Source of the DNA: Taxillus chinensis
Lineage: Eukaryota; Streptophyta; Magnoliopsida; Santalales; Loranthaceae
DNA length: 64,000 nt
Assembly: GCA_023512835.1 (NCBI GenBank)
Contig: CM042092.1
Span: 29,957,543-30,021,542, forward strand
Reading direction: 5' to 3'
Positions 21,920-33,459 of the stretch are shown in pieces. Positions within the stretch are counted from its first letter, which is position 1; the number at the start of each line of letters is the position of its first letter. The translations under genes were made by a program, and so were the position numbers. The notes below the pieces were generated by a model. The model did no database searches, was not told the origin of the DNA, and worked only from the letters and a program-made list of their open reading frames with translations.

Positions 21920-23330
21920 GATTGTTCGTCCTCGAACAACTCGGGTATCGCTCACGCATCATGGACTCACGTTCCCATGTCTCCTCCTCAATGCCACGGT
22001 GCTGCCACAAGACGCGAACCAAAGGAATAAGCACGACCACGCAAAAGCTTCTCTCGCCGATCGAGGATACGAATAGGGGCCTCAACGACGGACATGTCAT
22101 CCTCGATGTCCAACGTCCCCCAATCAATCACATGAGTGGGGTCAGGGGTGATACTTCCGCAACTGGGACACGTGAAACACGTTGTGCACTCTACTCAGCC
22201 GCGGTGGTAACGCTAACCGGTAGGCTACAGGCCCTACACGATCCAGAATCTCAAAAGGACCAATAAACCGCGGAGATAGCTTGGAACCCCGCCCAAACCG
22301 TCGATGTCCACGACGTGGAGAGACACGAAGGAACACATGATCACCAACGAAAAACTCCAAAGGTCGCCGTCGCTGATCCGCATAAGATTTCGCCGACTCG
22401 AGCCGACAACAAACGCCGACGAATCAACTTGACCTTCTCCGTAGCCTCTTGAACCAACTCTGCGGTCCCAAGAGAGCCGTCTCCCCCCACCTCGGTCCAA
22501 CACAAAGGGGATCGACACGGCCGTCCATACAACGCCTCAAAAGGAGCCATCCCAATGGATGCCCGATAATCGTTGTTGTAGGCAAACTCCACCAAAGGAA
22601 GGTGAGTTGCCCACGAACCCCCGAAATCTAACACACAGGCCCGTAACATGTCCTCCATGGTCTGATTCGTCCGCTCAGTCTGACCGTCAGTCTCAGGGTG
22701 AAAGGCTGTACTCAAATGAAGCTTGGTTCCCATAGCCTCCTGCAAACCTGCCCAAAAACGGGAAGTGAACCTCGAATCCCGGTCCGAGACAACCGATGAT
22801 GGTACGCCATGCGGTCTCACAATCTCGTTCATGTACATTGACTCAAGGTCCCAATAGAGTCCCGCTCACGAATAGCAAGGAAATGGGCCGACTTTGTGAG
22901 TCGATCCACAATCACCCAAATCATATCCTTCCTCCCAGGTGGTGGGTGGAAGACCGGTCACAAAATCCATCGCTATATGGTCCCACTTCCACTCCGCTAT
23001 GGGCAAGGGCTGCAACATGCCCGCCGGCCGCCGATGCTCGGCCTTCACCTGTTGACACGTGAGGCACCGCGAAACAAAGGCGGCCACATCGCGTTTCATC
23101 CCAGGCCACCAAAAATGTGCTCGAAGCGCATGATACATCTTCGTACCCCCTGGATGCACAAGCAACTCTAGACCGGTGAAACTCCCTCATCACCTCATCC
23201 CCGAGGGAAGAAGCCACGACCAACCGCCCCCGAAATGACAACTCATGCTCGGGACCCTCTTCCGGTCTCCGATAGCTCCCCAGCCTCAATACGGGCACGG
23301 AGAACCTCACACTCAATGTCACCCAGTGTT
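21920..23330 (-). pseudogene. Element C integrase and chromodomain
   Basis: The zinc-binding part is visible as HPGGTKMYHALRAHFWWPGM and CLTCQQVKAEH (about 23165-23020). The catalytic core 22838-22345 is open and shows [47 protein letters not shown] and WTEVG. The core Asp and Glu are present. After a frame break come [28 protein letters not shown] and [15 protein letters not shown] (22340-22142). The chromodomain lies at about 22115-21925 with IRILDRREKLLRG, VLWQHRGIEEETWERES and a frame break between them. The domain set fits a Tekay-type chromovirus that targets heterochromatin. Confidence 0.87.
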
Positions 23331-23379
23331 TCCTCCCGGACGCGCCGGGTACAACTCAAGCACCACCACCAAAGGACTC

Positions 23380-24890
23380 AGGACTGTCCCACCATCACGA
23401 ACAACAGTGCCAGTGCAACATTGCCAATCGCTCCATCGCCTTCCACTCCCTCACACACACCTCGGCTTTCCCTTTTCTCGCTCAATGCATCGGCCACAAC
23501 ATTACCCTTGCCCGGGGTATAGGCAAGAGTAAAATCAAAGGTCTGCAAATACTCCACCCATCTCCTTTGCCTCAAATTCAAGTCCTTCCGAGTAAAGATG
23601 TACTGAAGGCTCTTGTGATCCGAGAACACCACAAACTTTTCCCCCAAGAGGTAGTGCTGCCAACTCTTCAGGGCGAAGATGACACCGCTAACTCAAGGTC
23701 ATGAGTAGGATAATTCTGCTCATGAGGCTTCATTGCCTCGACCCATAAGCTACCACACCTGTGCTCCTGCATAAGCACACACCCCAAACCAACCCTGGAC
23801 GCATCACAATACACCTCATATGGAATATCCTCCCTAGGCAACCTCAACACAGGTGCGGTGGTCAAACGGGTTTTGAGAGTCTCAAACGCTGCCGGCACTT
23901 GTCGGTCAATCAAACTTCACGCCCTTCCGAGTCAACGCTGTCATAGGAGCCGCCAAACGGGAGAACCCCTCTACAAAACGACGATAGTACCCCGCCAAGC
24001 CAAGAAAACTACGGATCTCAAAAACGTTGGTTGGCCTCGCCCACGATGCCACGGCCTCAATCTTGGCCGGGTCCACCCTAACTCCCTCAGTTGACACCAC
24101 ATGGCCAAGAAAGTGAACCTCCTGCGGCCAAAACTCACACTTGCTAAACTTAGCAAACAGTGCTGGTCCCTCAAGGTTTGCAACACCGTTGCCAAGTGCT
24201 CCACGTGCTCCCTCTCGGTCTTGGAATACACCAAGATATCGTCGATAAACACCACCACGAACGAGTCTAAGTATGGGGCAAAGACTTGGTTCATCAAATG
24301 CATGAACACTGCTGGCGCATTAGTGAGCCCGAAAGGCATCACTACCCACTCATAATGCCCATACCTGCACCGAAAGCCGTCTTAGGGATGTCCTCCTCCC
24401 TAACCCCGAGCCGGTGATACCCCGACCGTAAATCTATCTTGGAAAACCACCTGGGCCCCACTCAATTGGTCAAACAGGTCATCTATCCGAGGCAACGGGT
24501 ACTTGTTCTTCACGATCCCCGACTCGGCCTCCCGTAGTCGATGCAGAGACGAAGCGTGCCATCAGCCTTCTTAGCAAAGAGCACCGGGGCACCCCAAGGT
24601 GAGGTACTCGGTCTGATATACCCTGGCTCACCAACTCCTCGATTTGCCTCTGAAGCTCCCTCAGCTCGGCTGGCCCCATACGATACGCTACTTGGGAAAT
24701 CGGACCCGTCCCCGGCACCAACTCAATGGTGAACTCCACATTCCTCTTAGGTGGCAAACCCCTCAACTGCTCAGGAAAAACATCCTGAAATTGGTCCACA
24801 ACAAGGGGCCACACCCTCTTTTCCACCTTACCCCCCTCGGCAAAGGTCGTGGCGCTAACCTGTGGGTAATGGCACCCCACCTGGTCCAAC
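23380..24890 (-). pseudogene. Element C reverse transcriptase and RNase H
   Basis: RT shows [20 protein letters not shown] and [13 protein letters not shown] near 24720-24620, [20 protein letters not shown] (from about 24340) and [10 protein letters not shown] with the catalytic FIDD at 24249-24238. RNase H shows LRLPREDIPYEVYCDASRVG (near 23850), FSDHKSLQYIFTRKDLNLRQ (near 23635) and YTPGKGNVVADALS (near 23525). Catalytic residues are kept, but frameshifts between blocks stop a full polyprotein as written here. Confidence 0.87.
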
Positions 24891-24989
24891 ACCGGCCCGG
24901 CCCGACTCGCCTCACAATCCCACTCCCCCTGCAGGGGTGCAAGAGTTCCCTGCAGGTGTCACGAAGGTCACACGCCGCCGATAACAATC

Positions 24990-25265
24990 TATCTTGGCCT
25001 GGAAAGTCATAAGCCAATCCATACCCAAGATCAGGTCGAACGTCCTCAAAGGCATCACATGCAAGTCAAAACTCAGCTCCACCTCGCCTATGGTTAACAC
25101 ACAGCCACGACACACTCGCCGTACCTCAATCATGCCTCCCACCGGAGACTCCACAACTAGGGGCCTCGCGGCCTCCACACAAGGCTAACCCCAAGCCGTC
25201 TATTACAAGCTCAAGAACAAACGAACATGATGCACCCGTATCGAAAAGAACAGAAGCTAATGTAC
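24990..25265 (-). pseudogene. Element C aspartic protease
   Basis: Active-site text VLFDTGASCSFVLELVIDG is at about 25250-25200. The domain continues with VGGMIEVRRVCRGCVLTIGE and LHVMPLRTFDLILGMDWLMT (about 25130-25010), which leads into RT. A frame break separates the two blocks. Confidence 0.82.
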
Positions 25266-25319
25266 GGGAGATCAAGAGGGTACCTCTAACCACCGATGGT
25301 CCTGCTCCACCCTCAGTGG

Positions 25320-26705
25320 TGGGGGTGGTAGCTCGGCCTCCTCTGGTATGTCGCCTCCAGCGCAAACACCCTTCCTTGGCCCGTGCCACTTGTCGGCTCA
25401 CTCACCGGACGCTTCCCGCTAAGGTTGCCTCCGGCCTCGGTCTCGTGCCGCTCCGGCCTCCCCCGGGGTCGGGTCCGACTGGATCCTGCCTGGCGGCGGC
25501 TTGCCACCGACGAGCTGGTCTCTCAGTGGTGCACGGAAGCTAGCATCACTCCTCACGCCGGATGCCGTGCCCCCTATTCCCCTTGTTGCCACTCCCGCAA
25601 ACCCGGCGCAAATGACCCTCTCGTCCACGGTTGTTGCATCGCCGGTCCTTCTTGGGGCACTCCCCTTTGAAGTGACCCTGCTCTCCACAACGATGGCATC
25701 TCTCGGTAGACTCCCACTGGACCACCCTGTCTTCCGCCGCCAAAGGTGAACCTCCCAGGGTTCACGGATGTCCGACCCCGACCGCGAAAAGAACCGCTTA
25801 TCCCTCTCCTCCGTCTTGAGCCTCTTGGACCCTGCATCTCGATCAGGCCCACTCGCAATCGGCGCCCCCGATGGGCCTGCCTCCCATCATCCGATTCTCT
25901 CTCGGCTATACGGGCCGTCTCCACGGCCTCGGCATAGGTCCTCAAGCGTAGAATCGCCACCCTCTCCCTAAGGGCTGGCCTGAGACCCAAGGTGAACTTG
26001 TGGGCCTTCAGGTCCTCCCCTTACCACGATCTCGGGGGCAAACCTACTCAATCTCCAGGAACTCCCGCTCATACTCGAGTACCGTCTTGGATCCGTTCTA
26101 GCCTGCCAAATTCTTCCCTCTTCTCGCCATCTCACCGATTCCGGAAGAACTCATCTTGGAAGAGTTGCAAGAACTCCTCCCAAAACATGAGTTGTCTTGC
26201 ACGGCTCCCCTGTAACACTCGTCCACCACTCCAAAGCGTCCCCCCTCCAGCTGCCGAATTGCCGGTCGCACCTTATCCTCCTCCCGGGGCAGGAGAAAGG
26301 AGAACACATGCTCAATCTGTCTCAACCACCGCTCGGCTACCACAGGATCTTCTCCCCCCCTTAAATCGCGGAGGTTGTTCCTTTCGGAACCGTGTCACCA
26401 CGTCATCCTCTCGCACGGGTCGGTACACCACCCGGCGAACTCTCACGCTCACGAGGCGCCTCTCGTCCTGGGGGTGGTGGTGGTGGCACCACCCGCCGTG
26501 TCTTGCCATCTCACGGCGCACCTCCTCCCGAACGTCCTGCCGGAGTCCCTCCCGTAGCTCTCGTACCTCCAGCCGGATGCCTTCTTGTAGCTGTGCCAGG
26601 TAACAACGCATGCCCTCCAACGGATGGTCCCGCACCCGGACCCTCATGGGCGGATGACTCATCGACCATCGCCCCGGACGCACGTGTCACTCTCCTCGGT
26701 GGCAT
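25320..26705 (-). pseudogene. gag: Element C gag with two zinc knuckles
   Basis: The ATG at 26705 gives the lineage start MPPRRVTR. Blocks follow in several frames: LEVRELREGLRQDVREEV (coiled basic helix), DDVVTRFRKEQPPRFKG, WLRQIEHVFSFLLPREEDK, a capsid-like block, and LRPALRERVAILRLRTYAEA with ETARIAERES. The first CCHC knuckle is intact, CHRCGEQGHFKGEC (about 25680-25640). The second reads CNNRGREGHLRRVC, with Arg (codon at 25629-25627) where the second Cys belongs. Gag forms the particle and binds RNA. Frame breaks make it non-functional as assembled. Confidence 0.83.
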
Positions 26706-27119
26706 TCTTACTACATGAAGTAAGATGCACAAACGTCGAACGCGTTTGACTATTAACAAGTTGACTACCTCTACCCCATTATCAAGTCAAGCCGTACATG
26801 GCATTACACATATTTTAACCATTGCATTAACAATATTGCACACAAGACAATCCACATTGTAGTCATACCCAAGGCATTCCAAGAATATTCGAGTTACACA
26901 GTTCACACATAATCATGTTATGCACATCCTTCACACATGACAACAAATGCAACTAGTGCCCTAATGCCAATGCATGCAAATCCTACCACAAGACTGGACT
27001 ACCCCAAGTACACCTTGGAGGCTCAAAGAGGACCATGTTGATCAGGCATGTCCCTCCAGGCTCCTCCAAAGGACTCAAGATAACCAAGTCCGCCCACTAC
27101 CCTAGGCCAGCTAGACCAT
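26706..27119 (-). other. Element C leader between primer site and gag
   Basis: This is untranslated leader of about 0.4 kb. It includes the phrase CCTCCAAGGTGTACTTGGGG on the sense strand, shared with A, B and D leaders. No gene is seen. Confidence 0.7.
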
Positions 27120-27131
27120 GCTCTGATACCA
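27120..27131 (-). other. Element C primer-binding site (tRNA-iMet), intact
   Basis: The sense strand reads TGGTATCAGAGC, three bases after the 5' LTR, a full match to the usual plant initiator-Met site. It is the only complete one in the window. Confidence 0.9.
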
Positions 27132-27134
27132 TAT

Positions 27135-28919
27135 TGTCACGCCCCGGATTTCCAACCCGAGGAAACCGGCACGTGACTCCCCTTTTACCCACACGGAGGG
27201 CAAAGGGGTTAGGATACAAACCAAGAATTTTACATTTTCAAACATCCACAACACATTCAATAAAGTAATGTTCATAAAAATATTCCAAACCAGTTTATTA
27301 CAACAGAATTCTTTCCAATCCCATCCCCACTGGGGTTACATCAGTTCCCATAAAAGAAAACAACATAAATGGAAGAGAGTAAAATGGATAAGGTCTTCCA
27401 CCTTGGTGTATCCACCTAACGCCTGTAAGTTCCTGGAAAACAAGCAAACACAGTAGGAGGGGTGAGCAACCACAGCTCAGTAGGGATCAAGTCTCCCCAA
27501 CCCTTCCCATGCTCCTAGCGGCTACATGCATGTGCACAGGTGTAGTGACGTGTTACAATAATCTCAACAAACAATAACCAACCACATCAGTAGTCACGAT
27601 TATCCACCACACAAAACACAAGTGATTTAACCGCCTCTTCAGGCCAAGTTATTTAACCGCCTCTTCAGGCCAAGTGATTTAACCGCCTCTCAGGCAAAGT
27701 TCTTTAACCGCCTCTTCAGGCCAGATAACACGGTCAAGCACACCACACACACGGTCACTCAAGCATACAACCAAACACTTGGTGTGCACCCGTTCACAAG
27801 CGCACAAACCCAATCATTCAGGCCAAAGAGCAAACACACAGCATACATACACACACTAAACCACAAATCCAGCCACACAGGCATATTACCAAACACGTAA
27901 TGGGCATATACATACAGCTATATTCACACAGGCATTTCATCGAACACATAGCATGTAATCCACAGAATCACACCAACATGCCACTGAAGGCAACATCCAT
28001 ATAGGAGATCACACCTATATGGATTACATATTTATATATAGCGATTATAACCGACTGCGCCTGGAACCCTAGGACAGAGAAGGACTTAGGAAGAACAGAA
28101 CCCCTACCTTAAAGCAGATCTCCCTTGCTCCCGCGCCAAACGCCGTCCTCCCCACGCAAGATGCTCCGCAGAAGAACCAACGAACTCCCTTTCCCTCTCT
28201 CTCTAGCTCTCTCTCTCTCTCTCGCAGGCAAGTGAAAGAAAGGAACACAAGAACCCTAAACTCAAACTCAAGCCCTCCTTATATAGACACCACCCACATC
28301 AAAACGACGTAGTTTTGATTAAGTAAACCCAGGATCAAAACGACGTAGTTTTGATCACACAAGTTAGCACCTTTCCGCACCCATATAGGCCAAAATACTC
28401 GGAATTTCAACATGGTCCTTTGGAGAAAGATCATTAGAATGACAAAACCAAGGGAACCATGCAAAAATACACCTGCACGCCAATTTGCACGCCAATTCCC
28501 CAATTGGCGTGCAGCTCCAAATGCACTCAAACTTCACCACAAGTCTCCTTGCATCTTGTAGAGGCCTGAGGAGCAAAAATATGCTTGCACGTGAAATGGG
28601 TGAATTCACGTTCAGCTCCAAATGCTCTGAAATTTCTGTGGTAGATAGAGGACCTCATTCTAAGAAACTTTTTGTTCTTGCACGCCAATTGTTTGAGGCC
28701 ATCTACTAGGTCAAAAGTGAGCTCCAAGATCAGCCAAAAGCCTTAAAACCGCTTGGAAACGCATAGCATCTTCCTAGGGCATAAATGTACGCTATCGCTT
28801 GACACATGCACCTCTCAAAAGTCCCCTCTTGGGCTCATCTCTTACCTTAAACTTGTGTACCAACATCCAAGGTGTTTGTGGTTAACTCCTTACACACGGG
28901 TTACACACGGGTCATTACA
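27135..28919 (-). repeat. Element C 5' LTR (1785 bp)
   Basis: It is nearly identical to 19825-21608; differences are few single bases such as AGATACCACGATC versus AGATAACACGGTC. The promoter palindromes are at 28298-28319 and 28334-28355, TATA at 28279-28285, the tandem at 27623-27722 and the hairpin at 28487-28512. Confidence 0.92.
28279..28355 (-). promoter_or_regulatory. ACGT palindromes and TATA in the element C 5' LTR
   Basis: This has the same arrangement as 20968-21044: two 22-base ACGT palindromes, then TATATAAGG on the minus strand. Being in the 5' LTR, it would drive transcription of the element. Confidence 0.65.
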
Positions 28920-29313
28920 AAGACCTGGTTGAGGCAAATTGAGCATGTGTTTTCCTTTCTCCTACACCGGGAGGAGGACAAAGTGAGGCTGGCCATCCAA
29001 AAGCTAGAAGATAATGCCTTGGAGTGTTGGCGGGGTGTCGCAGGGAGCCGCGCGGTGTAGTTCATGTTGTGAGAGGAGTTCTTGTAACTCTTCCACGATG
29101 AGTTCTTTCTGAGTCACTAAGATGGCAAAAGAGGGAAGAATTTGATATCTTAAGGCAGGGGGTCGGGGATAGTGCCCGAGTATGAGCGGGAGTTCCAAAG
29201 CTTGAGTAGATTTGCTCCTGAGACCGTGGCGAGGGAGGACCTGAAGGCCCACAAGTTCACATTGGGTCTCGAGGCCGGCCCACAGGCACGGTGGCGATTC
29301 TGCGCTTGAGGAC
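28920..29313 (+). pseudogene. gag: Element B gag, second part
   Basis: It resumes where 19824 left off: TWLRQIEHVFSFLLHREEDK, VRLAIQKLEDNALECW, then EYEREFQSLSRFAPETVA and DLKAHKFTLGL in other frames. These match the capsid text of C and D gag. Stops such as TAG and TGA are frequent. It is cut at 29313 by element D; the remaining gag, with its zinc knuckles, must lie beyond the right edge of the window. Confidence 0.8.
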
Positions 29314-30084
29314 CGTAAGGACCCGTGTTTGGGGTTCTGGGAGAGAGCCATGTGATGGAATGCACATCGAGGGATGTGAATATCGGTCGACGACGTATTC
29401 GTCGAATAGAGAGTTTGACCGTGAGTGGGCCCGATTTGGAGTTGGAGCCCCGAAAAGCTAATTTTGGGATTTTTGTAGTATGGTCAGGTGACTTTGTATT
29501 CGAGGGCTTATTTGGAAAAACAAACCTCGGTACGGTGATGTACTCGTTAAACGGAGCATTTTGACGATGAATTAGGCTCGATTTGGAGTCGGGACCCTGT
29601 GAGGGTAATTTTGATATTTTAATGAATTAAATGTGGGAAAGTATAAATAGGGGCGGTGAAGAACTCAAATCCCTAAGTGTCTTACGTGCTTGCCTTTCTA
29701 GAGAGAGAAAGAGAAGAGGAGAGAGAAAGAGAAGTGGGAAAAGAGGAATTGACAATCCGGAGCTCAAATTGGCCAAAGTCGAGGTAGGGGTTCGTTCTTC
29801 TCACTCCTATATCATTGATTATACTTGCTAAAGTAGCTAAAACATGTTAATTAACCCCCAATTCATGGAATTGGAAGTATGAACCCTAGAGTTTGAGAAA
29901 CTAGATTTTTGTTATTTTTGTATGAATTGATGTTGTTTTGGTAGCCTAAGATGGCTAGGATGAGCTAGAAAGCCATTAGTGGGATGAATTAGTGCTTAAA
30001 AATGGAGATTTAATGGGTAGAATTGAGTTTCGGGCCGAAATCGGGAAGAACGCAGTTGATAGTTCGTGACTGGGTAACTGCTCG

Positions 30085-30240
30085 AGGCTAGCCTCGAGCG
30101 AGCGCGTCAGCGAGTGTCGAGCAGGAGCCTCGAGCAGGGAGCGTCGAGCATGTTGCTCGAGCCTAGAGTGTCAAGCAGCGTTGAGCAGAGCTTCGAGCAA
30201 GGTGTCTCGAGCAGGGTGTCTCGAGCAGTTGGGCAGTGCA
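30085..30240 (+). repeat. CGAGCAG minisatellite in the element D 5' LTR
   Basis: Units of the form GTCGAGCAG and CTCGAGCAGGGTGT repeat irregularly. The 3' LTR copy is 37815-37949, where the first units read CGAGCAGAGCGTCGAGCAG. Confidence 0.75.
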
Positions 30241-30649
30241 GTTCTGGAGCAGTTCAAGTTTCACTGGACTGGACTATTTACATTGTAACCATTACCCATC
30301 TACACATTTAAGTATACTTAAGTTACAATGTAAATAACGAAATACCCCCCATTTGGATTCAAAGAAAAATACTAGAAAAATTAATTCCCCCTCCTTCAAA
30401 ATGTGAAAAATGGGATTTAGTGTAAAATCCCAGAAATCTTCAAAAGTTCATAGTGGTGACTTTTTGGAAAGTGGGGTTAGACCTCTCGAAAAAATCCCAA
30501 AAAATCAAATTATCTTAGTTATGCTTATGGGGAGCCAATGCCGGGACTTTTTATTTCAAAAAAATAGGTTCTACGAGAATCCTCTCTCTTGGTCAAGACA
30601 TAAGGATAGAGTTGTGAACTCAAGTGATCATGTGGGCATGTGAGGCTAT

Positions 30650-30840
30650 CTTGATAAGCCTGGGAGGCTACTGTTGAGGACCTGGGAGGTGAGATTTGTT
30701 CAGAGCCTGAGAGGCTATTGTGCCTGAGAGGTAATATTGTGCCTGAGAGGCAATATTATGCTTGAGAGGCACTGCTGTGCCCAAGGGGCGAGAATGTGTG
30801 CCTGAGAGGCAATGTTTGGGATTACCTGGGAGGTTTTCTT
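30650..30840 (+). repeat. GCCTGAGAGGCAATATTGT tandem repeat in the element D 5' LTR
   Basis: About seven imperfect 19-25 base copies, each containing TGAGAGG or TGGGAGG, follow one another in the R/U5 part. Confidence 0.75.
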
Positions 30841-31294
30841 TCATTTCAATGTGTACATGATTGAGTTGGTGATATATATGTATATGTAGCATTACACGAG
30901 TACATGCCTACACTAGTTTATGAGTTGGGATGGGTCGGGGAGACATAATCCCTATTGAGCCGTGGTTGCTCACCCCTCCTGTTGTGTTTGTTTTTGTTTG
31001 TTTCGGGGCTTACAGAGCTAGGAGGTTCACCAGAGGTGAAGACCTTGTGTGTGTTTGTTTATTTTGTTGTATTGTAAAAACTATGTGGTAACCCCATGGG
31101 GGGAAAGAACATGTATATATGTGTGTTTGTCTTGTGCTTTGAAATGAGATTTTAGTATATGTGTGATATGGTTTAGGGATGGCACCCATGCTAAGGTCCC
31201 TTTCTCGGTGTTCTCACCAACCTCTTGTCCCTTCGGGTGCGGGCATGGGGATTCACTAATCGGTTTCGTGGGTCGGAAATCCGGGCGTGACAGA

Positions 31295-31305
31295 TGGTAT
31301 CGAGC
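31295..31305 (+). other. Element D primer-binding site
   Basis: TGGTATCGAGC, two bases after the LTR end, is tRNA-iMet type lacking one A, as in A and E. Leader sequence continues to 31686 with the lineage phrase GGTCTAGTTGGCCTAGGGTA. Confidence 0.8.
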
Positions 31306-31686
31306 ATGGTCTAGTTGGCCTAGGGTAGTGGGGTGATTGATTACTCTTGAGTCCTTTTGAGGGGCATAAAGGGACGTGCCTAATCAACACGTTCTGTATG
31401 AGCCTCCGAGGTGTACCGAGGGTAATCGGTTATTGTGTAGGTGTGCATGCATGGATAGGCACTAGTTTGCATTGAGAATGTGAAACCGATTTGATGTGTT
31501 ATATGTGATGATATAAATAATTGTGTGACAAGATAGACATGTGTGATTGTGTGACAGCTTATATATGTGCATTGTGTGACTTATGTGTTTTAATGTGAGC
31601 CATATAGGATATGTGCCATATGTGTGATTGACCCATGTGATGGGGATGGACTAGAGATTGAACCTTTGTTTCTTTGTGTAGTGAAA

Positions 31687-32960
31687 ATGCCTCCGAGGAG
31701 AGTGCTGCTGCGTCGACGCGCGATTGGTGATGAGTCTTCCACCCATGTGGGACCGGATGCGGGGCGATCCGTTGGGGGAAATGAGTTGTTGGCACGGCTT
31801 GTGGCCCAAGTGGGGGCACCGAGGGAAAGTATGGGGGACGAGGTTCGGGAAGCGGTGCGTCGTGAGTTAGCGGCACGAAGAAGTGGTTCCACCACCACCC
31901 AGAGAGGAGTCCCAGCGTGAGGATAGGGTTCCATGCGAGGCAGTGGAGACCCGACATGTTGATGAGGATGTGGTCACGAGGTTCCGAAAGGAACAACCAA
32001 GTAAATTCTAGGGAGGGGGTGATCCAGTGGCTGCAGAGCACCTGCTGAGGCATATTGAGCACCTATTCTCCTTTCTCATACCGCAGGAGGAGGATAAGGT
32101 GAGATTGGCAGTGAGACAGTTGGAGGGTGAAGCCCTGGAGTGGTGGCTTAGCGTTGTTGGGAGTCGTGATGTGCAGATGATGCTGTGGGATGAGTTCCTT
32201 CAGTTATTTCATGATCAGTTCTTCCCTGAGTCCATGAGGTGGTAGAAGAGGGAAGAGTTTGCCGGTCTGAGGCAGGGGTCGAGGACAGTGTCAGAGTATG
32301 AGCGGGAGTTCAGGAATCTAAGTAGGTTTGCTCCAGAGACTATGGCCCAGGATGACTTAAAGGCCCATAAGTTTACCTTGGGTTTGAGGCCTGCCCTCAA
32401 ACAGAGAGTTGAGGCATTTCGTCTGAGGACATATTCAGAGACAGTGGAGACGGCCCGTATTGTTGAGAGGGGTCTTGACGAGGGGAGACAGGCCCATTAG
32501 GGACGACATCTCCCGAATGGATCTGATTCCAAGAGGCCCAAGATAGAGTTTGGGAGCAGCTCTAGAGAGAGAGGTCAGGCTCTAGTGGTGCCAGCGAGGT
32601 CCCACCTTAGTAGGAGACAAGGGGGTTCGACGGGTGGTCCACCAGGAGGTTGTTTGTGTTGTGGGGATCCAGGACACTGGAAACGGGAGTGTCCCCGAAG
32701 ACATTTGACATGCCGTACTTGTGGGCGAGAGGGGCACTTAAGCAGAGTGTGCCGTAGCAGAGGTAGTACGAGTGGTGCTGGAGGGGTAGCACAGAGTGTC
32801 CGAGGTGACACCCAGTTTAGAGCTCCAGGGGAGAGACCAGCCCATCAGTGGCATGGCGGTCAAGCAGGTTCTAGTCAGTCTAGACCTCAGGGGAGGCTAG
32901 AGAGGCAGCCACATGGAGGTGGAGGGGTCCAGAGTGGGATCCGTACAGAGGAGAGAGGAC
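31687..32960 (+). pseudogene. gag: Element D gag with two intact CCHC knuckles, broken by stops
   Basis: The ATG at 31687 follows a leader and gives MPPRRVLLRRRAIGDESST. A frame break near 31880 leads into VVTRFRKEQPSKF, then MAAEHLLRHIEHLFSFLIPQ and ALEWWLSVVGSRD, and a stop TAG at 32243. Next comes SEYEREFRNLSRFAPETMAQ, GLRPALKQRVEAF, ETARIVERG, and a TAG at 32498. The nucleocapsid part has CLCCGDPGHWKREC and CRTCGREGHLSRVC, both complete CCHC knuckles (about 32655-32755). Apart from the stops and the one early frameshift the protein text is good, so decay is moderate. Confidence 0.85.
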
Positions 32961-32984
32961 AGAGGAGCGAGGCTACTGGTAGTG

Positions 32985-33420
32985 CAGCTCAGGGCAGAGT
33001 GTTTGCCTTGACCACGACACCGCAGGAGGAGGCAGAGGTTCCATCCTTAACTACTGAGGGTGGGGCAGGACCTTCAGTTGTACGAGGTACGATTTTGATT
33101 TCTCACACACTTGTATTTGTTTTATTTGATACGGGTGCATCGTGTTCCTTTGTTGCTGAGTCCAGTAGTGAATAGCCTTGGCTTAGAGAGTGGTGCGGTT
33201 GAGAGGCCACTGTCTATTGAATCACCAGTGGGTGGTATCTACGAGGTGCGACAGGTGAGTCGCCAGGTGTATTCTCACTGTGGGTGATGTAGAGGTTTTA
33301 TTTGACTTATATGTCATGCCTTTGAGGGCATTTGATTTGATTTTGGGCATGGATTGGTTGAGAACCTTCCAAGGTACTATTGATTGTTATAGACGGCGGG
33401 TATCTTTTGTGTCACCGACA
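32985..33420 (+). pseudogene. Element D aspartic protease
   Basis: It is in frame with the knuckles: GAGPSVVRGTILISHTL and VLFDTGASCSFVAESS (active-site DTG near 33128-33136), then a stop at about 33173. After a frame change it gives VEVLFDLYVMPLRAFDLILG and MDWLRTFQGTIDCYRRR (33290-33400). This is the usual protease to RT linker of the lineage. Confidence 0.83.
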
Positions 33421-33459
33421 GGGCTTCCTTGCACGTTATGGGGTGAATGGGATCGTGAG

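Larger units (their letters stand above)
19825..28919 (-). mobile_element. Element C: complete, young Tekay-like chromovirus, 9.1 kb
   Basis: The LTRs at 19825-21608 and 27135-28919 are 1784 and 1785 bp and almost identical, so the insertion is recent. The internal region has an intact initiator-Met primer site, gag, protease, RT, RNase H, integrase, chromodomain and purine tract, all on the minus strand. It splits element B gag. The flanks are GCACT on the left and AAGACC on the right; comparison with D (GAGCACCTG) suggests an original GCACC-like duplication, but it is not exact. Despite the young LTRs the ORFs have several frame breaks. Confidence 0.92.
29314..31292 (+). repeat. Element D 5' LTR (1979 bp)
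   Basis: It starts CGTAAGGACCCGTGTTTGGGG (TG changed to CG) and ends ATCCGGGCGTGACA. The TATA box TATAAATA is at 29642-29649, followed by a GA-rich leader. It has two tandem regions: CGAGCAG units at 30085-30240 and GCCTGAGAGGCAATATTGT units at about 30650-30840. Its 30300-30620 part is inverted in the solo LTR at 7100-7450. Confidence 0.88.
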
